From the NCBI RefSeq assembly GCF_030866765.1, contig NZ_CP133017.1, positions 4,802,501 to 4,866,500 on the forward strand: a stretch of DNA of 64,000 bases, in the 5' to 3' direction. The notes beneath the pieces are model-generated. The model was not told the origin of the DNA. It searched no databases and saw only the letters and a program-made list of their open reading frames with translations. The translations under genes and the position numbers were made by a program. Every line of letters starts with the position of its first letter. Position 1 is the first letter of the stretch. The stretch comes from Paenibacillus silvisoli. GTDB taxonomy: Bacteria > Bacillota > Bacilli > Paenibacillales > Paenibacillaceae. Of this stretch, positions 52,785-60,835 are shown piece by piece.

Positions 52785-54023
52785 CTACATGTTAAGAAGT
52801 GACTTGAGTTTGAACGCTTGGTCCGCTAATAAATCCGGATCAGGCTTTGCTTGCCGTTCGATCAACATCTCGGCAATCCGAATATCCTTTGAGAGGCTGG
52901 CACTGCCTATACCGCTTGCCGCAAGCAATGTCCCGTCTTCACTCAAATGGAAAAACAATCTGCCTATGCCGTCTGTCATTCGGCGCTCGACCTTCGTGAC
53001 GCCTCGGTCGGGTAACCCTGCAACCTGCAGCGTGAGATCGTATTGATCGGACCAGAACCAAGGCACGGCGGAGTATGCTTCTTCTCCTCCCGCGAGATTC
53101 CTTGCTGCGACGATTCCTTGGTCCTGTGCATTACGCCATGCTTCCAACCGAATACGCTGCCCATCGTAGAGCTGATGCGGGAAAGAGCAACAATCTCCGG
53201 CAGCGTATATGTTCGGATCACTTGTTCGAAGCTGCTGGTCTACCGCGATACCGTTGTCGATCTCAAGCCCGCAAGCTGCCGCAAGGCCAATTTCCGGTAC
53301 GGCGCCGATCCCCGCGATAAGGGTCTCGCACTCCATGACCGAGCCATCGGCAAGGGTGATTCGATAAGCTTCGCCGATCTTTTCGATCCGCTCTAAGCCT
53401 GTTCCAAGCTTAAATCGGACACCTGCCTCACGGTGACGCGCTTCGATCACATCCGCTATTTCCCGTGGTACGCCCCGCATGAGGATTCGCAGTCCGACTT
53501 CGAGTACGGTGACGTCGCATTCCCGCTCTATAGCGCTTGATGCGACCTCAAGTCCGATAAAACCGCCGCCGATCACGACGATTCTTTGATTGGCATACAG
53601 TCTGGAACGAATCGCAAGCGCTTCCGCAAATGTTCGCAGATGCAATACACCTGATGTGTCCGAGCCTTCAAGCTGCAGCTTGCGAGGATTTGCTCCTGTG
53701 GCAAGCAGCAGCTTATCGTAACAAAACTCCCTGCCATCTGATAAATGTACTTTCTTCGAATCACGAGCGATCGCGGTTACTTCGCTGTCCGTCACAAGTT
53801 CGATTCGGTATTCGCGTATCCGATCTTCATTCAGTATCCATGCCGGGGCCGGCTCATCGCTTCTCACCATAACTTCCTTCGACAGCGGAGGTCTTTCATA
53901 TGGGGCTAGCCTTTCTTTCCCAATCAGTATAATTCCTCCTGCCCAGCCTGCCTCGCGAAGCTCGATTGCCGCTCTCGCCCCAGCCTCACCCGCGCCTACG
54001 ATCACGATCGCATTGGTTATCAT
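52785..54023 (-). CDS. FAD-dependent ferredoxin reductase (BphA4/rhodocoxin-reductase-like)
   Basis: 412 residues. There are two dinucleotide-binding sites, VIVGAGEAGARAAIELREAG (FAD) and IVVIGGGFIGLEVASSA (NADH). The FAD-closing motif is NIYAAGDCCSFPH, and the C-terminal domain is of the ferredoxin-reductase class (VPWFWSDQYDLTLQVAGLP). It should pass electrons from NADH to the Rieske ferredoxin encoded 12 bp upstream. The W-F-W-S-D-Q-Y motif is diagnostic for oxygenase-coupled reductases. Confidence 0.93.
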   Translation of the reverse strand: MITNAIVIVGAGEAGARAAIELREAGWAGGIILIGKERLAPYERPPLSKEVMVRSDEPAPAWILNEDRIREYRIELVTDSEVTAIARDSKKVHLSDGREFCYDKLLLATGANPRKLQLEGSDTSGVLHLRTFAEALAIRSRLYANQRIVVIGGGFIGLEVASSAIERECDVTVLEVGLRILMRGVPREIADVIEARHREAGVRFKLGTGLERIEKIGEAYRITLADGSVMECETLIAGIGAVPEIGLAAACGLEIDNGIAVDQQLRTSDPNIYAAGDCCSFPHQLYDGQRIRLEAWRNAQDQGIVAARNLAGGEEAYSAVPWFWSDQYDLTLQVAGLPDRGVTKVERRMTDGIGRLFFHLSEDGTLLAASGIGSASLSKDIRIAEMLIERQAKPDPDLLADQAFKLKSLLNM

Positions 54024-54035
54024 CTGTTTCCCTCC

Positions 54036-54353
54036 TTAACCGAGGCTTACGAAAACAGCACCGTTCTCCACTTTAACGGGGAACGTCTTTAATGCCTCGC
54101 AAGCCGGTGTTTTCTTCGCAATGCCAGTGGTGTAATCGAATCTCCCATTATGTTTCGGACACTCAATGATGCTGCCCATAACGAGCCCGTCGGACAAATG
54201 GACCTTCTCATGCGTGCAAAAGCCTTCAGTCGCGAAATATTGATCCGTCTCAGAACGATAGATAGCTAAGGATTGTGATCCATGATCGAATCGAATCACG
54301 TCTTCTTCATCGATCTCTCCTGCTTTGCATACTTCAATCCATTCCTGCTGCAT
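54036..54353 (-). CDS. Rieske [2Fe-2S] ferredoxin
   Basis: 105 residues. The cluster motif is C-x-H in FCTHEKVHLSDG and C-x2-H in IIECPKHNGRFD, seventeen residues apart, as in ferredoxins of Rieske oxygenases. The N-terminus is the usual short beta domain (WIEVCKAGEIDEEDVIRFDH). It links the reductase to the oxygenase. Its start lies 20 bp inside the 3' end of the desaturase gene, so translation is coupled. Confidence 0.95.
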   Translation of the reverse strand: MQQEWIEVCKAGEIDEEDVIRFDHGSQSLAIYRSETDQYFATEGFCTHEKVHLSDGLVMGSIIECPKHNGRFDYTTGIAKKTPACEALKTFPVKVENGAVFVSLG

Positions 54354-55440
54354 AATTCATTCCTCCTTCTGTCGATTGAAGCGGTTCATACCGGTATGGC
54401 TGCGCTGTTGGCGGCAGTTTACGAAGGATCGTATAATTAGGGTTTTTACGCTGCTTCAATAATGCCCAAACCACTTCTTTCAAGGCTGACCAAGTGCTTA
54501 GACATGGGTCCGGACAATCGCCCTTCATTTCCGCGTGCAAATGCGGCAGTGCATGATAGGGAACCATTGGGAACATATGATGCTCGATATGGTAGTTCAT
54601 GTTCCAGTACAAGAAGCGGAAGATCGGATTCATATAGATCGTTCTCGTGTTCAGCCGATGATCGACGACATCTTCGTGCAGACCCAGATGCTGGCAAAGC
54701 CCGAACGTGAGCATGAGAACCGCGCCATAGAATGAAGGTAAGACGACGAACATAGCAGGCAAGATGCTTGACGTATAGATGCAAGCAACAATCACGGCAA
54801 CGAATATCAGCACATAAACACGTGATTCCCAGAATGTTTTGCGATATTCGGATTGCGGAATGTATTCCTTCTCTTCCTTGTCGATCTTTCCTATCGCATG
54901 CAGGAACATCCGTGTCATGTCTTTTTTTCCGCCATACAAATGAACGATCTCCATCAGGATAACGCGCCAGACCGGCGGCCGTGGCTGAGCAATCTCAGGA
55001 TCCCTGCCAACGATGTAAGTATCCGTATGGTGGCGCGTATGACTCCAGCGCCAAGGCGTTGCCGGTCTTAACACCAAGAACGATGCGAATTGATAAACAA
55101 CTTCATTCATCCATGGCGTCTTAAATGCTGTTCCATGTCCGCATTCATGCCATCTTGAATCTCCTGGAGATGAGTACAAGATCCCATAAACCAGGAATGC
55201 AGGAATTGCCCACCATGTTCCCCAGGATAAATAGGCGACAATGCCCGATCCGACCAGAAGTGAAATCCAAATGATCGTATCCCGAATAGCTGGCCAATTC
55301 CGACGCTTCATGAGCTCTTTCATCCGCTTCCGAGGAATAGGGCTTGCATACCACTCTGCAGAAGCGAGTCCTCGTTCCTGTGCCCGCATGTTCTCAGGTC
55401 CCGTGAGTCGGTAATCACGTCTTTTCTGTGTATCTCCCAA
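54334..55440 (-). CDS. Fatty-acid-desaturase-family membrane oxygenase
   Basis: 368 residues with about four to six membrane helices and the three His boxes of di-iron membrane desaturases/hydroxylases: HECGHG near 97, HTRHHTDT near 134 and HIEHHMFP near 266. A free-standing Rieske ferredoxin and a reductase follow, as in alkane-type or aromatic-oxygenase systems, so the protein may hydroxylate or demethylate a non-lipid substrate instead of desaturating acyl chains. Desaturases of lipids rarely carry a dedicated Rieske protein. It is the first gene of a six-gene operon. GGAGGGAG stands upstream. Confidence 0.9.
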   Translation of the reverse strand: MGDTQKRRDYRLTGPENMRAQERGLASAEWYASPIPRKRMKELMKRRNWPAIRDTIIWISLLVGSGIVAYLSWGTWWAIPAFLVYGILYSSPGDSRWHECGHGTAFKTPWMNEVVYQFASFLVLRPATPWRWSHTRHHTDTYIVGRDPEIAQPRPPVWRVILMEIVHLYGGKKDMTRMFLHAIGKIDKEEKEYIPQSEYRKTFWESRVYVLIFVAVIVACIYTSSILPAMFVVLPSFYGAVLMLTFGLCQHLGLHEDVVDHRLNTRTIYMNPIFRFLYWNMNYHIEHHMFPMVPYHALPHLHAEMKGDCPDPCLSTWSALKEVVWALLKQRKNPNYTILRKLPPTAQPYRYEPLQSTEGGMNYAAGMD

Positions 55441-55563
55441 CTGATTTCTCCCTCCAGTAAAATGCGGTCTCCCGCTGATTTACCTCCCATTATAGGTGCT
55501 TTATTCACGCCTGTATTTAGCCCAGAGCAATAATTATGTATCCTGAATCACACTAAAAATCAA

Positions 55564-55606
55564 AAAAATAGCCACCCTAACGATTAGTTATAATCGTTAA
55601 GATGGC
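55564..55606 (-). terminator. Terminator of the AraC gene upstream of the desaturase operon
   Basis: On the minus strand TCTTAACGATTA and TAATCGTTAGGG form the core of a long hairpin extended by GCCA/TGGC, followed by TATTTTTTTG. It separates the AraC-type gene from the operon. Confidence 0.88.
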
Positions 55607-55620
55607 CTTCGAATCCTGCA

Positions 55621-56472
55621 CTAGCGATCAGGCGTATCCTTAAACAAGGTGCCTACAAATTGACTCATACTCATACCCGTCTTTTGCTTGAACGCTTTTC
55701 CCAGACTATGGATGTTGGAGTAGCCAACCTCTTCAGCGATTTGGCTGAAGGAGTAACCCGATTGCAAAGCTAACTCCTTTGCTTTCTCGAGCCTCGCCCA
55801 TACCAGGTATTGGATAGGTGACATGCCGAATGTTCTCTTAAACTGAGAAATAATATAGTTTCGGCTCCAACCGCTCAGCTCTTCAAGCTCCTTATGCTGA
55901 AACCCTTCTCGCAAGCGCGAGTCAATATAATTACGGAGAAGAATTAACTTTGCTTTACCTGCTGAATCTTGTATGGGGCTTGCTTCTCGCCGACCGTTCT
56001 TTCCGTTACCGAGTAACAACAAAATATTCATGAGCAACTGCTGCGCTTGCTGCTGTGCAAAAAATCCAGGCTGCTTATATTGGTGGATGAGCTCGGAAAG
56101 TTTATTTTCAAGAGGATGCCCTGCAAAATTCCCCATATCATGCGGTCGATCGGTTTTTTTAGTAAGAAAACCGATAAGTTGTTCGACGGGATAAGCTGTT
56201 TCTCCGAAGTGAAAAACAACGGAAATGCACACGTATGGTTTTCTTGTCTTCGTTGCCACACGATGGACCTCCCCCGGAGCATGAAACAGTAAATCGCCTT
56301 TCGTCGTATGATAGAGGTTCCCCTCGATTTCATACTCAGCTTCACCTTCAAGGACATATTGAAGCTGGTACTGTTTCAGAACTCTAGGCTGCAGTGACCA
56401 TTGATCCGGTGCATGAAACATATGGGCAAGGGTGATGTATGGCGGGAAATAGATTTCCTTGAGCTGTTCCAT
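55621..56472 (-). CDS. AraC family transcriptional regulator
   Basis: 283 residues. The N-terminal cupin domain (YQLQYVLEGEAEYEIEGNLY, HAPGEVHRV) probably binds a small ligand. Two helix-turn-helix units follow (HKELEELSGWSRNYIISQFK, and YSFSQIAEEVGYSNIHSLGK). It lies 180 bp upstream of the desaturase operon in the same direction and is the likely regulator. No clear ribosome site precedes the ATG at 56472, so the start is less certain than for its neighbours. A terminator after it shows that it has its own transcript. Confidence 0.85.
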   Translation of the reverse strand: MEQLKEIYFPPYITLAHMFHAPDQWSLQPRVLKQYQLQYVLEGEAEYEIEGNLYHTTKGDLLFHAPGEVHRVATKTRKPYVCISVVFHFGETAYPVEQLIGFLTKKTDRPHDMGNFAGHPLENKLSELIHQYKQPGFFAQQQAQQLLMNILLLLGNGKNGRREASPIQDSAGKAKLILLRNYIDSRLREGFQHKELEELSGWSRNYIISQFKRTFGMSPIQYLVWARLEKAKELALQSGYSFSQIAEEVGYSNIHSLGKAFKQKTGMSMSQFVGTLFKDTPDR

Positions 56473-56907
56473 GGTTTCGGAAGGGGAAAGAAAGTATAGC
56501 TTTTCAGATATGGTGGCTCACCGCTTTCACTGAACGATTAGGTCAAATAACGACATTATAGGTCGATTATGGCACTACTGATGAAAAATCAGCAAGCCCT
56601 TATAATATACCAAATAAATTATAGAACTTTATTCAAGAGTCACTCATTAAAGGGAGAAGCGAGTACAGAACATTATATCTTTTATCATTGAAGATGACAC
56701 CTTTGCCTGTTACAGTAGCTTAAACTCGGCACGCTCATGGGTTACTATGACAGGATTATGTTGGTGAAATACGAAAAGCCCTCAATCCCTTGGAATCACT
56801 GGGTTTCTGGGCTTTTTACTTTCTGTCATAGTACTATGGCAGATTTTCGTTCAAATTTAACAAGCAAGCACTTGGCGCATTTACTTAACGGCGTTCGCGC
56901 CTTCTAC
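56473..56907. other. Intergenic region holding a palindromic element
   Basis: 435 bp without a convincing gene. It holds the promoter side of the AraC-type gene and the end of the second ger operon. The inverted repeat at 56743-56833 is its main feature. Nothing else was seen. Confidence 0.6.
56743..56833. repeat. 91-bp palindromic element with a terminator-like core
   Basis: TACTATGACAG at 56743-56753 and its exact complement at 56823-56833 bound the unit. Inside, AAAAGCCC (56774-56781) and GGGCTTTTT (56809-56817) make a second hairpin. It could be the terminator of the ger operon or a small non-autonomous insertion with 11-bp terminal repeats. No duplicated flank was recognised. Confidence 0.55.
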
Positions 56908-58029
56908 TTATTCGTTCGCATTAATGATCTGCACGTCGAAAACCGGCTGAATCGATAGTCGCGGATAGTCATTGCGCCATTTCAAAGACTTCCAAATATT
57001 AGGATGATAAGCCCTAATTTGCTTTCCGATGCCCAGCGCATCACAATTCGCTTTTTGCAGCTTCTCAATCGTTGCCGCCGCCTCTTCTTCCAGGTGTTTT
57101 TCCAGTTCCTTTTCCATTTTATTCGCATAATCGGATTTGATCGGGTGAACGCCTTTACCTAGCTCGAATATAATAATTTTCATTCGAACTTTGAGCCTGA
57201 CATTCGGCAATTCGCCGGGTTCAGGCTGGACGGAAATCTTAGAAATCACTTTCTTGGTAGAAAACGCATAATCAATACCGTTCAATTGCCCCGTATGCGG
57301 TTGTCGTCCCTCAATTGATTCCGTTAATTTAGTGGTAAGCCTATGCATTCCCAGGGAAGTCCCGGATAACAACATTAACATACGTACTTGTTTTTTGTTA
57401 AGCTTAGCCCCCGTACTCTTACCTTGTTGGAATAATAAGGCACCTTTCAACATTACTCGGGACCCCTCTTGCTTAATCATAGGCAAAACGATATCTTCTA
57501 ATGGTTCTTCTTCGGATAAAAGGAAATGCACCAAGGCAACATTGTTCACTATTTTATTTGTCCCCAAATGTGAAATAAAAGCAAACAGTTCATGTGCATT
57601 TATTGATGTATCATTTAAAAATTTTGATAGACTCCCTTCAATCACGATAACAGGACAGTTAATTGCGGAATAACGTGTGTGAAGCAAAAAATCAAGCTGT
57701 CCGACAGGATCATTCAAAGCGAACTTTTCGCTTAGAAAATATATTCCCGTATCAATCCCATAGAAAGGACCACGATCGATGTAGCTTCCTTGTTCGAACG
57801 CTTCGGACACACTTTTCCCTTTGAGTGCAGTCACCTTCGAGGACAATTCTCCTCCTCCTTGTCCGGATTTCCCAAGATTGCTGACAACGAAATTTACAAG
57901 GATGTCCCCACTCTTCTCGTCGAGGTCAATTCCGGCATAGTTCACCAAGTGAAGATCACGAAGCGGCAGCCTATCCCAACAACCTGTGAGCAGCAGCAAC
58001 GACAATAATACGATGGCCGCTTTTTTCAT
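56908..58029 (-). CDS. Spore germination lipoprotein, Ger(x)C family
   Basis: 373 residues. The signal peptide ends in a lipobox (LLTGC, Cys about 17), followed by WDRLPLRDLHLVNYAGIDLD, the usual Ger(x)C opening. Other marks are RSAINCPVIVIEGSLSKF-like strands and the C-terminal domain ending WKSLKWRNDYPRLSIQPVFD before VQIINANE. It is third in an A-B-C operon, overlapping the B gene by 4 bp. It differs in sequence and position from the C-subunit at 11714. Confidence 0.9.
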   Translation of the reverse strand: MKKAAIVLLSLLLLTGCWDRLPLRDLHLVNYAGIDLDEKSGDILVNFVVSNLGKSGQGGGELSSKVTALKGKSVSEAFEQGSYIDRGPFYGIDTGIYFLSEKFALNDPVGQLDFLLHTRYSAINCPVIVIEGSLSKFLNDTSINAHELFAFISHLGTNKIVNNVALVHFLLSEEEPLEDIVLPMIKQEGSRVMLKGALLFQQGKSTGAKLNKKQVRMLMLLSGTSLGMHRLTTKLTESIEGRQPHTGQLNGIDYAFSTKKVISKISVQPEPGELPNVRLKVRMKIIIFELGKGVHPIKSDYANKMEKELEKHLEEEAAATIEKLQKANCDALGIGKQIRAYHPNIWKSLKWRNDYPRLSIQPVFDVQIINANE

Positions 58030-59123
58030 CTTAACACCACCCTTTTACGCACCAGAGAAACGAGAAGTAAAAAAGCAGGTATACCGGCAATGATCAAGAT
58101 CGAGACCGTATCATGATAATGTATAAAACGGGATAGCCTTTGCCGGTCAGAGACCCAGATCCCGATCGAGAAGCAGGCGAATGCCACAATCCAAACGAGA
58201 AACGGATGGTTGCGAATTTCTTTACCTCGTACGAAAGCCAAATATCGCGCGGCCATAAACAAATAAACATACACTGTTACCGTAGTCACAGAAAGCCAAA
58301 TGGTCATGAATAGAATATCGAGATTTTGTACGGTTGGCCATCTGAATTGACGAAGAATGAATATCATCGGCTCGGGAACGGATTTCAATTGACTTTCGCT
58401 GAAGCTGTACGTCGCAATGAACGATAACAACACATAAAAAAAGGTCGTAAATCCATTGGCGACGGACACTGTAATCAAGATATCTTTCTTCTTACGACAT
58501 TTTACGAATGGAAAGACATACAGAAGCAGCTCATATCCAGCGTACGCCCAAAATGCGGGAAGAGCATCCTTAACAATCGGTCCAATCCCGTGAGTGCCGA
58601 GCGGCATGAAATTACGCAAGTCGCCTCTCCCCAATCCACTGATAACCACAATTGCGAAGCAAAATAGGAACATGAACACAATCGTCTGGGTGATTGTAGC
58701 AATGGATCGTAACGAAGAAGTAGCGATGTACGCAGCGATTGCAAATGTTACCCCAACTATTACGGACCAGGGTGTTGTAAATAGCACCCAGCGTCTTAGG
58801 ATGTCCGCGTAAGAGACAACAACCATAAGACTGGACTCCGCGAAGTAAAGTGCAAGCACAACATTTAGGACCGCTCCGAGCAGCTTACCCGTGATCGCGG
58901 ACATATATTTGGGCAACGGTCGATCCTCATATCTTTTACCAAGCTGATACGTTATCAGGATGACCGCTTGAGCCATCACTCCCCCAATTAATACGGACAT
59001 CCATGAGTCGTAACCCGAATGTTTGGATTCTTCGAATGGGATCGTCAACACATGAACGCCGACCTGAGTCAATACAACAAGCCAAAAAAGCTGTTTAATA
59101 GACAGCTTCTCTAAATGGATCAT
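58026..59123 (-). CDS. Spore germination permease, GerAB family
   Basis: 365 residues with about ten membrane helices. The opening LEKLSIKQLFWLVVLTQVGV and the middle AYAGYELLLYVFPFVKCRKK match the endospore germination permease family. It forms the germinant-binding B-subunit in the inner spore membrane. It overlaps both neighbours by 4 bp. The gene order A-B-C is that of gerA/gerB operons, unlike the A-C-B operon at 10.6-14.3 kb. Confidence 0.9.
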   Translation of the reverse strand: MIHLEKLSIKQLFWLVVLTQVGVHVLTIPFEESKHSGYDSWMSVLIGGVMAQAVILITYQLGKRYEDRPLPKYMSAITGKLLGAVLNVVLALYFAESSLMVVVSYADILRRWVLFTTPWSVIVGVTFAIAAYIATSSLRSIATITQTIVFMFLFCFAIVVISGLGRGDLRNFMPLGTHGIGPIVKDALPAFWAYAGYELLLYVFPFVKCRKKKDILITVSVANGFTTFFYVLLSFIATYSFSESQLKSVPEPMIFILRQFRWPTVQNLDILFMTIWLSVTTVTVYVYLFMAARYLAFVRGKEIRNHPFLVWIVAFACFSIGIWVSDRQRLSRFIHYHDTVSILIIAGIPAFLLLVSLVRKRVVLR

Positions 59124-60556
59124 GGATTCCCATCCTCCGTAACTTTAATTCTCGTATTGTCCTTCGCCACACTTTCCTTTGGACGTTTTTTCCAGCTACT
59201 TAGGGGACTTCTGAGAAATGTATCCTCCTCTCCGTTAAGTCCCGAATAAAAGTATGGGATCCCCATCGTGTTCAATCTGGCCAAATGCGCGATAACTAAC
59301 AAGAATGAAAGCTCTAAACCGATCAACCCGAAAATCGACGACAAGATGATGATCGGATATGGCAATATTCGAGCCGCGATACTCATTTCGTAGGAAGGAA
59401 TAATAAACGATGCAATGGCCGTAAACGCAATGACGACGACCATCATCGTGGAAACCAGATTGGACTGGACGACAACGGTACCGATCACGATACCGCCGAC
59501 GATACCGATCGTCTGCCCGATTGGGCTTGAGAGACGGACGCTCGCCTCTCGCAATAATTCAAGCGTGACCATCATAAAAATTGCTTCTAATACGGGAGGC
59601 ATTGCTACATATTGCATCGAGCTTTGCACGGTCAATGCGATTTCGAACGGGATAGTCCGTGGATCGAAGGTAACAAGAGCGACGTATGCTCCGGGCAAGC
59701 TGATTGCGAGAATAAAGCATACGACTCGAAATAAACGGAAGACGCTGCCGAACAGCCAGGTAACTTGATAATCGTCGGGGCTTTGCAGGAACGCCCAGAA
59801 TGAGACCGGTACGATCAAGCAATCCGGCGAACCATCGGTCAAAATCGCGATTTTACCATCCATTAAGTTAGATCTTACCCGGTCCGGTCTCTCGGATACG
59901 AGTATTTGTGGAAACAGCGCCAATTTTCTATCATGGATCAATTCTTTGAGAAAGCCGGGCGCTTCGACGTAATCGATATCGATGAGCCCGAGCCTGCGTT
60001 CAAACTCTTTTAAAACCTTTTCATTGGCGAGAGAGCTCAAGTAAAGGACGGCAACTTTCGTATTTGATCTGCGGCCAAGGATATAGTACTTCACGGCAAG
60101 ATCTGGTGTTGCAATCAGCTTGCGTATCAAGTTGAGATTTGTATTCAGGTTTTCGATCAACGCTTCGTTGGAACCGCGCAGCACCCGTTCGTTTACCGGG
60201 ATGTTGACCGAACGTTCTTTTTTAAGATCTGTTCCTAGCAAATAGAGCTTTGTTTCACCTTCGATATGGACTACAGTCTTCCCTTCGATTAACGCATTCG
60301 AAGCATCGGAAAGCAGCTCAGTCTCGCCGTATTCTAAAATGGAAACGGCTTCGCGAATGCTGCTGCCGTCCGAATGATGAAGAAGTGGGCGAATAACATG
60401 CTCTTGCACCACGGTAGGCTCGATCATGGTATCCACATAAAATAACCGATAATGGCGGTTACCCGCCGAGAAATCACTCGACTTGAAGTCGGAGCTTTGC
60501 GATAGTAATCCTAATAGTGACTTCTCGTTAATTTCCGATGATATATCGGCTTTCAT
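59120..60556 (-). CDS. Spore germination protein, GerA family
   Basis: About 478 residues. A soluble N-terminal half carries VLRGSNEALIENLNTNLNLI and RSNTKVAVLYLSSLANEKVL; the C-terminal half has about five membrane helices with MPPVLEAIFMMVTLELLREA and RLSSPIGQTIGIVGGIVIG. It is the first gene of the operon. GAGGAAAC before the ATG at 60556 decides the start over an in-frame GTG at 60571. A forespore sigma-G promoter is expected upstream, but I could not pick one with confidence. Confidence 0.92.
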   Translation of the reverse strand: MKADISSEINEKSLLGLLSQSSDFKSSDFSAGNRHYRLFYVDTMIEPTVVQEHVIRPLLHHSDGSSIREAVSILEYGETELLSDASNALIEGKTVVHIEGETKLYLLGTDLKKERSVNIPVNERVLRGSNEALIENLNTNLNLIRKLIATPDLAVKYYILGRRSNTKVAVLYLSSLANEKVLKEFERRLGLIDIDYVEAPGFLKELIHDRKLALFPQILVSERPDRVRSNLMDGKIAILTDGSPDCLIVPVSFWAFLQSPDDYQVTWLFGSVFRLFRVVCFILAISLPGAYVALVTFDPRTIPFEIALTVQSSMQYVAMPPVLEAIFMMVTLELLREASVRLSSPIGQTIGIVGGIVIGTVVVQSNLVSTMMVVVIAFTAIASFIIPSYEMSIAARILPYPIIILSSIFGLIGLELSFLLVIAHLARLNTMGIPYFYSGLNGEEDTFLRSPLSSWKKRPKESVAKDNTRIKVTEDGNP

Positions 60557-60835
60557 GAAGGGTTTCCTCACTTTAGAAAAGGGATATTTACCCTATATTT
60601 CCCTGGAATGATTTTCTTATTCCTTCTAGCGAGGAGACGTTTTTCGATGCAGCAACTACTATTTACCCGAAGCTATATTACATAACGATTTAGATATTAT
60701 ACATTCGAAATCCCCATCAATATAATGAAATGCGTACCTTCCGTTTCATCCGTACAGTAAAACCGAAAGTTTACAGTTGGCAGCCTAAACTGATTTTGAG
60801 ACAATGTCAGAATTATACGTTAAGGAGAGACTAAT

